The notes beneath the pieces are model-generated. The model searched no databases. It was given only the letters and a program-made list of their open reading frames with translations, and was not told the origin of the DNA. Below, in pieces: positions 9,301-17,536 of a stretch of DNA of 64,000 nucleotides; position 1 is the first letter of the stretch, and every line of letters starts with the position of its first letter. A program made the position numbers and the translations under genes. The stretch comes from Fibrobacter sp. UWR4 (GTDB taxonomy: Bacteria > Fibrobacterota > Fibrobacteria > Fibrobacterales > Fibrobacteraceae), in contig NZ_QGDU01000015.1 of NCBI RefSeq assembly GCF_003149045.1, positions 24,804 to 88,803 on the forward strand, in the 5' to 3' direction.

Positions 9301-12256
9301 CCTGGAAGTTTCCGGTCGTCTGGTATTCCAGGTTCTGCTCCATGACTACAACCCCAACAACAAGACAACAAACTTCGGAGAACTTGTAGGTTCCTGGTCT
9401 CTGCGAGCCCATACCAGCGAAGACGATCCTGTACAGTTCAATGGTATTGACCTGACTAAGGGTCCCTACTACACGGGATCGGAAACAACCTTCCTGGAAA
9501 CCGTCAACGGAGTCAAGGAAGTTGCATTCACTCGCGACCCCTACGTTACCGTATACTATCACGGAAGACACATCTACGGTTACGGCCCCGACTATACTCC
9601 GGAAAACGGTCCTCAGGTCCACCGCGTTGTCAATCTTGCATTTGAAAGTCCCTTTGTTTCACCGGTTTCCTCCGTGGAAAAAGAAGAATACCAGACTTCC
9701 TATATTGCAACATCTGCCGTATCCCCCACCGGTATGCTGGACGACTTCGAAATGAACGGCAACTCCCGTATGGGTAACACCATGTACCTGTCCAGCAACC
9801 GCAAGGACTCCCTGTTGTTCAGAATGGATACCACTTTGGGCTATTCCAACAACTACATGGAATTTGTAAGCTGGCATAACCACGCCGCAAACCTCAACGG
9901 AAGCTACGATTGCGCCTGCGCTGTTGTTCGCAGCAACGTGGAGATCGACACCATTACCGTACCTCCAGAACAGCGTTACCTTGTCTTTACGGTAGATACG
10001 GTCAGGGCCTACATTCTGGGTTCCCCCACAGAGGTCCATGTCAAGCTTTTGGACAGCGCCCACACCCCCATTACCAACGAGCGCATTACCATCATTCTCG
10101 GTTCCGAAGCGGGTCTTGCAAAGTTCTACGCCTCTGCGGAAGCAACCATTTCCACCGCGGAAGACTTCAAGGTGGACGTGGTCAATGGCGAAGCAGTCTT
10201 TTACGTGAAGGCAGATCAGGTTCTGGAAACCAACCTGACCGTTCTAGGTCCCAACACGTCCAAGGTAGTCTATGCAAGTTCCACGGCACATCTTTCCGTG
10301 GCAGATCTTCCCCCATGGCCTCTAATTGAAACAGCAGTGATGGTGGATACGGATTGTGACAACAAACCGGATGCCATGAATATCGTCCTGTTCAACGACT
10401 ATACAGAAGGACAGACCTTCAAGTCCATCAAGTACGTCTACAACAATGACACCTTGACCGCCACCAACGTTATCAGTAAGGATGGCTTGAACATGGTGAT
10501 CGCCCTGGACATTCAGGACACGTCCGTCAATACCAATCCCTCCGGCTACGTAGCCCTCGTGACTAACGACAAGGGAACCATCAGGACCGAGTCCACATTC
10601 TACAAGGACGGCATCGCACCGACACTGCTTTCCGTATCTGTCCTGGAACGACTGGACACCGCAACAACAGACCATGTCTACTTCCAGTTCAGCGAGCCCA
10701 TTGCCGATCCGGGAATTGAATGGCCCGTACAGCTATTCGCAGGCGATCAGATTACCGCAGGCGCCACCCCCGTGATCATTGAAGCAAAGGAATACAACCC
10801 GGCTCTGAATATTTGGGAATACGAAATCGCCTTTGATGCAGGTGGAGGATCCCTGGTAAAAGAAGGCATGTTCGCCCAGTTACTGAGCACAAGCACAATC
10901 CAGGACAAGAACGGTAACGGAATCGCTGCACTTTGCGGCCAGCCCAAGCTACCGATCACCCTGAAGCTAATTCCGATTCCCATGATCTACGCCTTCATCT
11001 CCGATAACGATGAAGACGGCCTTGCAGAACATGTGGAAGTTGAATTTGCCCGTCCTATGGACACAAGACATATACCGGATAGCATATCCATTGACTTCGG
11101 TCTCTCCGAGGAAGAATCCATCAGGATTCCTGGCACAGACGCAATAATCGCCCCGGACGGAATGACAGCTGTCATTAACTTGAAAACGCCCTTTGCCCTG
11201 GGTAACACCAGCGGCAAGCACAGCGGGACAGTCAAGGGTATAGAAATCGAAGGCGCAGGTCTCGTTACCGAGCATCTTGGTTCCGGAGCCTCCTACACCA
11301 CTTCCAGCACCCTTGCTGAAGACATGGTGGGCCCGGTCATTACTTCCGCGGTCATGAGCAATAACAATTCCAGCAACCTCCAGTTCTTGCTGATTAGCTT
11401 GAGTGAACCCTGCAACAACCGGGACGCTTCCCTGGTACTTTACCGTCAAAAGCAGGATGGTCACGATACCACTATCTTCGAATCGGATCTTGCAACAGCG
11501 AATACACCGTCTAGAAGTTCTATCATGACTGTTGGCTACGATAAGGAAAGCCCGCTTTCCGTAAACGACGGAGACTACGTTCGTCTGCAGCCCAAGGAAA
11601 TGAGCGCTATCATCGACATGAAGGGAAATCTCCCCTCCCTCAATAGTCCCTGGGTTCCCATTTCCGGAGTAGGAAAGCCTAGAATCAAGTTCAACGTAAA
11701 GATGGCTCAGCACCTGGTAAGCTCTGGCAACACCCAGCTTTCCGCACAGATGGGCGACAAGAATATCCGCTACTACGTAATGAACCCCACCACCAAGAAG
11801 CTAGATCTTATTGTAGGCGGCAAGGCTGTTCCCACCGTCCTCGATTCTGCAGCGTTAAGTGGTGCCGTATGGAAAATCGAGTTGAACGTACCTCGCGGAG
11901 CACCTTCTTCCGAAGAAGCCGCCTGGGACACCCTGAAGGTTCACTACAATATTCCCATCTACACGAACCTGGGTAGCTACGTAAATCGTCTTGCTGGCAC
12001 CTTCAAGGTACTTCCCAACCAGCACTTCTCCTCTGCAGGCAAGGTCATATTCTTTGCAGAATGGGCCAATATGCCAGAAACCGGTATCCAGACGGAATCT
12101 GGTCGTGCCGCAGGTACAGGCGCTTACGTCTACAAGGCAGAATTTGATTGCAAGTTCATCCCCAACAAGAATAAGGATGCGGCAACAATCAAACGATTCG
12201 AAACTACCAATAGTTACGAAAAGACGGAAACCTTCGGTATCAAGAGAATCAAGTAA
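6392..12256 (+). CDS. Giant multidomain GH9 endoglucanase, paralogue
   Basis: Secreted cellulase of 1954 aa, 21 bp downstream of the first GH9 gene and a paralogue along most of its length. The ATG at 6392 opens a signal peptide (KLIKTALFLGMTIVTAATAA). Domain order: CelD_N-like Ig domain (RPIRVNQSGF), GH9 catalytic barrel with DCGDH (Asp codons 7025 and 7034), HPHNR (about residue 608) and TETCID with the acid Glu at codon 8357. FN3-like modules (about residues 675-870) follow, then a Cys-containing beta module (about 875-1060), several Ig-like modules including one with VDTDCDN, and a basic tail ending FGIKRIK. No good Shine-Dalgarno is visible, so it is probably co-transcribed with the upstream gene. 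The pair looks like an old tandem duplication. Enzyme class is sure; substrate preference and role of the C-terminal 1100 residues are not. Confidence 0.95.
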   Translation: MMKLIKTALFLGMTIVTAATAADDFPNIDRTDKVSERRYLDSLNVYNRRPIRVNQSGFRPQDHKYAYVADPSVKTFKVIDANTGKQVDAGNTNLTLLDANAPKPNIWVNGSFNSLDVLYEFGKNDSLTTATEALYKADFTGLTTMGEYYIVVGNDTSATFYVHPSIFNAILENSLKFFGIQRCGNTKSHMHAACHLKDGSAIGHDLTGGWHDCGDHFKPSETIGYTAYALATTYLVYKDKAEDRYGNSYADTTITDGIPDILYEAKVGADYIFKLYKASKADGLIAKNDMYHTVGSELDHQFWDVPEKQDAQAYTKGGPDRDVTAEVGTYSGAFAAALAYFAAGWEPYDPVYADSLLEAARDIYTNVTFPHTTAGQYGLTKSTIPSDLYPGGSNPSNMNDDAAAAALALWYATKDTIYQYDLYKNTKIHDNPDNYRFNNEPNDAGPYFRGGYLGQISGFYPGGWMTDYENVHAYVLFSFVKLILENKEVALSYNVGELERDTLLQRATNSLRRLTDDGSQGSNKIYENRFGSVKAVPPYNLVWTSSDWGFNRYNMGAANAIFMLSEITTGAEHEAYLNLALDNIYYNLGANPWDISFIMGAGDKNQNHPHNRTANPDGYNAGGMPYEYRCPRGALMGGAAPTRTLLEDWKDYTATETCIDFSVQLLMPAQSLAATLPIDAEGPLFSNIAGTPITETSAIVSWDANEVALVTVFYNTTPSASGAKSVQQTTASKGGAVTLEGLVMGETYYFFLEGMDTKRNISTDDNHGQWYQFTMTPSTTTISGVTICQVDNRSAKIFWWSGDRMNGIVNYGTSMTALNEAQAAEGGAVLFHQATLTNLKPGTTYYFNVSSGATTDDNGGKGYSFTTDAYSTYANLDISIKPSSYQDNAVCSDWKDCKQFIINITNNDTIPFEDFELRLYLNNPNLSALCNIKQNFGGSGLAGPPISIDFGTAQPDGFGGYYLPIKANGVLEVSGRLVFQVLLHDYNPNNKTTNFGELVGSWSLRAHTSEDDPVQFNGIDLTKGPYYTGSETTFLETVNGVKEVAFTRDPYVTVYYHGRHIYGYGPDYTPENGPQVHRVVNLAFESPFVSPVSSVEKEEYQTSYIATSAVSPTGMLDDFEMNGNSRMGNTMYLSSNRKDSLLFRMDTTLGYSNNYMEFVSWHNHAANLNGSYDCACAVVRSNVEIDTITVPPEQRYLVFTVDTVRAYILGSPTEVHVKLLDSAHTPITNERITIILGSEAGLAKFYASAEATISTAEDFKVDVVNGEAVFYVKADQVLETNLTVLGPNTSKVVYASSTAHLSVADLPPWPLIETAVMVDTDCDNKPDAMNIVLFNDYTEGQTFKSIKYVYNNDTLTATNVISKDGLNMVIALDIQDTSVNTNPSGYVALVTNDKGTIRTESTFYKDGIAPTLLSVSVLERLDTATTDHVYFQFSEPIADPGIEWPVQLFAGDQITAGATPVIIEAKEYNPALNIWEYEIAFDAGGGSLVKEGMFAQLLSTSTIQDKNGNGIAALCGQPKLPITLKLIPIPMIYAFISDNDEDGLAEHVEVEFARPMDTRHIPDSISIDFGLSEEESIRIPGTDAIIAPDGMTAVINLKTPFALGNTSGKHSGTVKGIEIEGAGLVTEHLGSGASYTTSSTLAEDMVGPVITSAVMSNNNSSNLQFLLISLSEPCNNRDASLVLYRQKQDGHDTTIFESDLATANTPSRSSIMTVGYDKESPLSVNDGDYVRLQPKEMSAIIDMKGNLPSLNSPWVPISGVGKPRIKFNVKMAQHLVSSGNTQLSAQMGDKNIRYYVMNPTTKKLDLIVGGKAVPTVLDSAALSGAVWKIELNVPRGAPSSEEAAWDTLKVHYNIPIYTNLGSYVNRLAGTFKVLPNQHFSSAGKVIFFAEWANMPETGIQTESGRAAGTGAYVYKAEFDCKFIPNKNKDAATIKRFETTNSYEKTETFGIKRIK

Positions 12257-12271
12257 GAGGGAACTCCTTTC

Positions 12272-14626
12272 ATGGCAGAGTGCTTATACTCCGATTCTCT
12301 CTACCTTCAGTTCATCACGCTTCTAACGCTATTTACCGTAATAGCGTTCCCCATGCTGATGAAAAAGAAGATCGAAGTTAAGCACACGCCCTCTATTTTA
12401 TCGAGATTCGTCTTCATCTGTGCCGTATGGAGTATCTGTAGCTTTGTCGGAAACACGTTCTTTAGCGGTTTCATGGAAATCGGTTCCGATCAATATATCG
12501 GTCGTCAGATAGTTTTCGGAATTCAGTCCATTGCCTGGGTCCAGCTAGGTATCCAGGCAATCCGTATGGGAGACCTTCTCGCTCTCCAGAAAAAGACGAC
12601 TTCCTTTGATAGTGTCAGGATTATTGCAATCATTGCGGCCATATCCCTGAACACACTGCTGATCATCGCCCCAAACGCCATCACAAGCATTTCCATTGGT
12701 GGTTTCACGCCCTTTGCCGAGCAGCCCATTGCCATCAGCTTTGCATGTCTGTTCCTGATATTTGTATCGCCGTTTCTCATAGGAGCAAGTTTCTTACTGT
12801 TGAAACAGGCAATGAACAGCACACGCAGTTCATTCAACAGCACCTCCATCCATATGGCCGCTGTATTTTCCTTTGTGGTTGCAACCGCATTTTTCTTTGA
12901 CTTCATCATCCCTATTTTCATCGGTAACCGTTCGGGACTTACACTCAACCAGTATATGATTTGGCACCAGTACTTTACCGTCATGATCACCATTATGAGC
13001 GGACAATACTACACCTCCACCTCCATGAAGAACAAGGGGGCCTCCTGGTTCCTGAGCAAGCTGATCAGCAAGATGGAGGAAGGAATCATCTACTTTGATG
13101 ATTTTGGAAAGATCGATTTCGTAAACGGGGGAGCCTGCAAGTTGCTGGGATTGAAAGCCGAAGATATCCGAGGAAAATCCATCCGAAGCTTATTCCCTCC
13201 CAACCTGGACTTTTTCCGCGAAGTGGTCTACAACAACATCAAGATGAACATCAATGGCGAACCCCACTCCTTCAAGATTCATTTCTTCAAGAGTAGGCAG
13301 ACACTGACCACGGTGATCAACATCGCCTACTTTACGGACCTTTCCAAGACCATGCTGCTCCAGCAGAACCTAAAAACACTGAACGCACAGTACGTGGAGT
13401 ACACCCATGATCTAGTTCGTTACCAGGACCGTCTGAATAAGGAAGCCAGCATTAAGGCCGAAAAGGAAAACGTTCTGAACACCTTGATTAACGCACTTCC
13501 CTTTAGAGTTTGGTACAAGAGCGAAAAGGGCGTGTACCAGAAGCAGAACCAGCAGGATCTGGACAGGCAGGGATCTCTGGAAGGAATCATCGATCCTCCG
13601 GACAAAGTTTCCATTTACGAGTCCACCGCCCGCGAAACCGGTGAAGTCGGGACGTACACTTCCTACGAAGACAAGGACGGCACCGAGATCTCCCTGGACG
13701 AAGCGAACAAACTAACAAAGGACGGGGAACCGGTTTCCACATTCGACATCATGTATATTCCCATTGTGCAGGGAAAGCCTCCTTTCAAGACACTCTGCAT
13801 CATGGTGGACATGACAAAGCAGCGAAGGCTGGAACAGGAGCGAAATATGCTGCGCGAGCAGAAGTTCATCCATAGCCGTCTTGAAGAACTGGGCACCATG
13901 TGCGGAGCCTTCGCTCACGACTACAACAATATTCTCGGCTCCCAGATCGGATTCTGCCAGCTGGCCCAGGAAATGCTCCCCAAGGACCATCAGGCCTACA
14001 TGTTCATTTCCGAAGCATTGAAGGCTGCAGAACGCGGCAAGACCTCCCTGAACGAACTGCTGGATACGATCCGTGGCAAGGCAAGTTCTGCAACACCCGC
14101 AATCGTATTTGCTCCCTACATGATTATCGAAGACGTGGTGAAGAAGATTTCCCTCACCTTGCCGCCCACCATTACAGTCCACAGTGAAGAGCTGGATCGA
14201 TCCTTGAAGATTAGCGGTATCGTAGCCTCACTGGACCGTGTCATCAGCAACCTGGCAAACAACGCCATCTTTGCCATGAAGGAAAAGGGAGGAAGCCTTA
14301 CCTTCAAGTTGGATTCCACCGAGCTTAAGGAACAGTTGGTGGTACCTTATGTCCCCCCGATTCCTCCAGGAACATACGCCAGGATTTCCGTCGCCGACAC
14401 AGGCACCGGAATGGACTCTGGCACCCTGGAACGCATCTTTGCACCCTTTTTCACCACAAAAGCACCGGGCGAAGGCCTTGGTTTAGGCCTCTCTTCCGCA
14501 TTAAGACTGCTAAAAGAGGGCAATGCCTACTTTACAGTGCAGACCACATTGGGAAAAGGAACTACATTTAATCTGTATTGGCCATTGGTAAATGAAAATA
14601 AGGAGGACTCATGTCCACAATCCTGA
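12272..14626 (+). CDS. Membrane sensor histidine kinase (7TM-PAS-HisKA-HATPase)
   Basis: Sensor kinase of 784 aa. Residues 1-250 hold about seven hydrophobic helices (7TM-type sensor). A PAS domain follows (about 265-360), then a second PAS-like region (about 410-510). The DHp helix has FAHDYNN with the phospho-acceptor His549, and the HATPase has the N-box (NLANNAIFAM), G1 (DTGTGMD) and G2 (GLGLGLSSA), resembling NtrB-type kinases. It starts 15 bp after the second GH9 gene, behind GAGG, and overlaps the next gene (receiver) by 16 bp, so the three are very likely one transcript. The context suggests that it senses something at the envelope and feeds the receiver and the sigma-54 activator that follow. 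The ligand cannot be read from sequence. Confidence 0.93.
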   Translation: MAECLYSDSLYLQFITLLTLFTVIAFPMLMKKKIEVKHTPSILSRFVFICAVWSICSFVGNTFFSGFMEIGSDQYIGRQIVFGIQSIAWVQLGIQAIRMGDLLALQKKTTSFDSVRIIAIIAAISLNTLLIIAPNAITSISIGGFTPFAEQPIAISFACLFLIFVSPFLIGASFLLLKQAMNSTRSSFNSTSIHMAAVFSFVVATAFFFDFIIPIFIGNRSGLTLNQYMIWHQYFTVMITIMSGQYYTSTSMKNKGASWFLSKLISKMEEGIIYFDDFGKIDFVNGGACKLLGLKAEDIRGKSIRSLFPPNLDFFREVVYNNIKMNINGEPHSFKIHFFKSRQTLTTVINIAYFTDLSKTMLLQQNLKTLNAQYVEYTHDLVRYQDRLNKEASIKAEKENVLNTLINALPFRVWYKSEKGVYQKQNQQDLDRQGSLEGIIDPPDKVSIYESTARETGEVGTYTSYEDKDGTEISLDEANKLTKDGEPVSTFDIMYIPIVQGKPPFKTLCIMVDMTKQRRLEQERNMLREQKFIHSRLEELGTMCGAFAHDYNNILGSQIGFCQLAQEMLPKDHQAYMFISEALKAAERGKTSLNELLDTIRGKASSATPAIVFAPYMIIEDVVKKISLTLPPTITVHSEELDRSLKISGIVASLDRVISNLANNAIFAMKEKGGSLTFKLDSTELKEQLVVPYVPPIPPGTYARISVADTGTGMDSGTLERIFAPFFTTKAPGEGLGLGLSSALRLLKEGNAYFTVQTTLGKGTTFNLYWPLVNENKEDSCPQS

Positions 14627-14985
14627 TTATTGACGACGACGAACAGTTTAACCTGATGCTGAAATCCGCCCTTGAAATCAAGGGTTACGAAGTTGAAACC
14701 GCCAGCAGTGGAAAGTCCGCTCGTACCATGTATCAGAACAAGAAGTATGATGTAGTCATTACCGACATCATCATGCCGGATGGAGATGGCTTTGAAGTTA
14801 TTTTGGACCTGCGTCGCATGAACATGATCGACCGTACCATCGCAGTGAGCGGTGGTGGCCGTACCGCTGCAGACGACTACCTGGTCACTGCAGAACACTT
14901 CGACGTAGCAGCCGTATTCAACAAGCCGGTGGACCTGCAGGGTCTCCGCGCCAAGGTTGAAGAAATTATCCAGAAGCACGCCTAA
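14611..14985 (+). CDS. Single-domain response regulator (CheY-like receiver)
   Basis: A receiver of 124 aa with no output domain. The acidic triad D8-D9-D10, phospho-acceptor D52 (VVITDIIMPDGDG), the Ser in AVSGG and the K-P of FNKPVD are all present, so it should accept phosphate. It has a perfect AGGAGG (14601-14606) and begins inside the last codons of the histidine kinase, so translation is coupled to the kinase. It is probably the direct phosphorylation partner of that kinase. As it has no effector domain, it may act by protein contact, relay phosphate, or modulate the sigma-54 activator encoded 24 bp downstream. Confidence 0.95.
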   Translation: MSTILIIDDDEQFNLMLKSALEIKGYEVETASSGKSARTMYQNKKYDVVITDIIMPDGDGFEVILDLRRMNMIDRTIAVSGGGRTAADDYLVTAEHFDVAAVFNKPVDLQGLRAKVEEIIQKHA

Positions 14986-15009
14986 TAGGTTGTTTCAATC
15001 GTTCGAACA

Positions 15010-16485
15010 ATGAACATTCTTATCGCTGATCAGGATCAGAAGTTCCTCAGCGACATCCAGCGCTCTTGGTCCGTCGGGGACACGGAGTTGTTGTGCTGTC
15101 ATGAAGAACGGGATCTCCTAACGCTTGTCAAAAAGACCTCCCTGGACCTCGCCTTTGTCGAGGTTCCTTTCCTCATGCAGGAAAACATCGACATGGTGAG
15201 CTTTTTGAAGGAGCATCATCCGGGGATCGAAATTTTTGTTCTTTGCGATGACCGAAACTGGCAGGGTGCCGCCAGTGCCATTACCCGCGGCGCCAACAGT
15301 TTCTTAAAGAAGCCCATTACCATCTCCCAGTTGGAGAGCACCGCCCAGAAAATCCAGGCGCAACTCCACAACAAGTCCAACAACCAGCTCATGGAATCCC
15401 AGGTGCTGGACAGCCTGTTGGGCAACACTCCGGAGATGCGCAAGATTCTCAAGACCGTCTACAAGATTGCCCCCACCAACAGTACCGTACTCATTACGGG
15501 CGAATCCGGTTCCGGCAAGGAATTCCTGGCAAATGTGGTCCACCGCTACAGCAAGCGCGCAGGCGAGCCATTCGTCGCAGTGAACTGCGGGGCCATTCCG
15601 GAAAACCTGGTGGAAAGCGAATTGTTCGGTAGCAAGAAGGGCGCCTATACCGGTTCTACGGGCGACAAGAAAGGTCTTTTTGAATCCGCCAATGGCGGAA
15701 CCCTTTTCCTGGACGAAGTGGGCGAACTCTCCCCCGCAACCCAGGTCAAGCTGCTGCGCTTCCTGCAGAGTCACGAGATCCGCAGAGTGGGCGAAACGGA
15801 GCCCCGTTATTTGGACGTACGCATTATTGCAGCCACCAACAGAAACCTTCAGGAACGAATGGTCAGCGGGAACTTCCGCGAGGACTTGTACTACCGCCTG
15901 AACACATTCCACCTGCAGTTGCCGCCCCTCCGTGAACGCAAGCCCGCACTTCCCAACCTGATCAAGTACTTCATTCTCAAGAATAAGGAATCCCAAGGCA
16001 AGGACATTGTGGACCTGGAACCGGCAGCGCTTTATGCCCTGACCAAGTATCCCTACCCCGGCAACATCCGCGAACTGGAAAATATTATCGAGCATGCCAT
16101 CGTGCTTTCCGAAAACGGTATTATCCGCCTGGAAGACCTACCGGAGAACGTCCAGCAGGAAGCCAAGGAAAAGACCATGGCCATCTGCCACACCCCCAGT
16201 TCCAAGGCAGCCAGCGTCGATGTAACGGAATCTGCAGCGTCTGCGGAACCTTGCGTCATCGAGTTTTCCAAGCCGGCAGCAGCGACTACGGCAGCACCTG
16301 CAGTTACCGCTTCTACAGACGACGACATTCTTTCCCTGGAAGAAATGGAACGCCGTCACATTCTGCATGCCCTCAGCATCTGCAACAACAACAAGACCAA
16401 GGTCTGCGAAAAGCTGGGCATTAGCCGAGCCACTCTCTGGCGCAAGCTGAAGGAACTGAAAATCGAAATGGAAGGGGAAGACTAA
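15010..16485 (+). CDS. NtrC-family sigma-54-dependent activator with degenerate receiver
   Basis: Bacterial enhancer-binding protein of 491 aa. The N-terminal receiver is degenerate: D7 is kept, the second acidic-pocket residue is Q8, and the phospho-acceptor position is Glu51 (LAFVEVPF). The AAA+ domain (about 140-375) has Walker A GESGSGKE (164-171), a sigma-54 contact loop reading GAYTGS (211-216) in place of the canonical GAFTGA, Walker B TLFLDEVGEL and an arginine-finger region. An Ala/Pro/Thr-rich linker (about 395-440) precedes a Fis-type HTH (NNNKTKVCEKLGISRATLWRKL). Tyr at the loop's Phe position is tolerated in some family members. Glu at the acceptor site may mimic phosphorylation, which is inference. 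It is the last gene of the GH9-kinase-receiver cluster and converges on the methyltransferase gene 16 bp away, with no clear terminator between them. Confidence 0.94.
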   Translation: MNILIADQDQKFLSDIQRSWSVGDTELLCCHEERDLLTLVKKTSLDLAFVEVPFLMQENIDMVSFLKEHHPGIEIFVLCDDRNWQGAASAITRGANSFLKKPITISQLESTAQKIQAQLHNKSNNQLMESQVLDSLLGNTPEMRKILKTVYKIAPTNSTVLITGESGSGKEFLANVVHRYSKRAGEPFVAVNCGAIPENLVESELFGSKKGAYTGSTGDKKGLFESANGGTLFLDEVGELSPATQVKLLRFLQSHEIRRVGETEPRYLDVRIIAATNRNLQERMVSGNFREDLYYRLNTFHLQLPPLRERKPALPNLIKYFILKNKESQGKDIVDLEPAALYALTKYPYPGNIRELENIIEHAIVLSENGIIRLEDLPENVQQEAKEKTMAICHTPSSKAASVDVTESAASAEPCVIEFSKPAAATTAAPAVTASTDDDILSLEEMERRHILHALSICNNNKTKVCEKLGISRATLWRKLKELKIEMEGED

Positions 16486-16501
16486 CTAGACGCCGTCGGC
16501 C

Positions 16502-17455
16502 CTAGACTTCCACAAGGGTTGCCACCAGGCAGGAATCCTTAGAGCTTCCGCTGGCAACAAAGTCAATATCCTGGGATTTCTTCCAGGATGTTTTTGCATC
16601 GGGATGAACCGCGCCCACGGCATCACGGACACTACGTGCAAAGCGATTCAACTCAAATTCGCTATAGTTGGAACTGACCATAAAGAAGCCGCCCTGATTC
16701 AGGAGCGTGGCACAGTCTGAAACCAACGGCATCAGGTGTTCACGAACGTTGAAGTTGGTTCCCTTAAAGCGAGCGAAGCTTGGGGGATCCAGGACGATAC
16801 CATCAAACTTCAGGCCTTTCTTCTGGGCCCAATGGACATACTCCACGGCGTTTCCCTTGAAGAATTCACCCGGGCGTAAATCCAGATGGTTCAATGCGAA
16901 ATTCGCACGGCCCTTGTCCAGAATCTTTCCGCTAATGTCTGCGTTAGTTGCCTGTACGGCACCGCCCAGGCGGGCATGAACCGAGAAGGAGCAAGTGTAA
17001 CTGAACAAGTTCAGGAAACGCTTGCCTTCGCAACGAGTCCCCACTTCCAAGCGGATGGCTCGCATATCCAGGAACAGGCCCGGATTCACCGTATCCAGCA
17101 GGTCAATATTGAATTTGGCGGGTCCTTCAAAGACTGTTCCCGTGGAGTCCGCCTCACTGCCGATCAGAACTTCCATAGGCGCGTTTTCCAGGGACTTTCC
17201 GGAACTGGAAAGACGTTCCTTCACCACCAGGCAAGCCGGAGAGAAAACTTCACCTACGGCAGCTACAACAGCGGATTTCTGACGGAGAAGTTCGTGGCCG
17301 AAATACTGGATCTGGTAGCGGTCGCCAAAGCGGTCCAAGGTAAGGCCGGGAAAACCATCAGCAGCGCCGTTCACCACACGATAGGCATTCGTGATTTCAA
17401 AAAGAGGTTCACGCTTTTCGTGGGCTTGCTGCAGGAGGTTCTTTAAGTCGGCCAT
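16502..17455 (-). CDS. Class I SAM-dependent rRNA methyltransferase (RlmI/RlmK-like, COG1092)
   Basis: Predicted 23S rRNA methyltransferase, 317 aa. A PUA-like N-terminal part (FPGLTLDRFGDRYQIQYFG) precedes a Rossmann methyltransferase fold: RFLNLFSYTCSFSVHA (SAM motif I), then DGIVLDPPSFAR, the DPP(S/Y)F motif of this family, and a late GGFFMVSSN strand. The frame extends further upstream, but the ATG at 17455 is chosen because family homology begins there and a TATTTTTG element ends 4 nt before it. The longer version would run across the divergent sigma factor start. There is no Shine-Dalgarno, so the mRNA may be leaderless. The exact target nucleotide cannot be decided. Confidence 0.88.
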   Translation of the reverse strand: MADLKNLLQQAHEKREPLFEITNAYRVVNGAADGFPGLTLDRFGDRYQIQYFGHELLRQKSAVVAAVGEVFSPACLVVKERLSSSGKSLENAPMEVLIGSEADSTGTVFEGPAKFNIDLLDTVNPGLFLDMRAIRLEVGTRCEGKRFLNLFSYTCSFSVHARLGGAVQATNADISGKILDKGRANFALNHLDLRPGEFFKGNAVEYVHWAQKKGLKFDGIVLDPPSFARFKGTNFNVREHLMPLVSDCATLLNQGGFFMVSSNYSEFELNRFARSVRDAVGAVHPDAKTSWKKSQDIDFVASGSSKDSCLVATLVEV

Positions 17456-17459
17456 AAAA

Positions 17460-17467
17460 CAAAAATA
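17460..17467 (-). promoter_or_regulatory. TATTTTTG -10/-7 element directly before the methyltransferase ATG
   Basis: On the minus strand TATTTTTG is followed by TTTT and then the ATG. It fits the TAnnTTTG promoter element known from Bacteroidota and relatives. At this distance transcription would start at or next to the start codon. Confidence 0.5.
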
Positions 17468-17536
17468 AAAAATGTGGAGCGAAACTTCAACAAAGTCCGT
17501 ATTAAGAGGTAAACCTCTTTCCAAAAGGAATCTATC

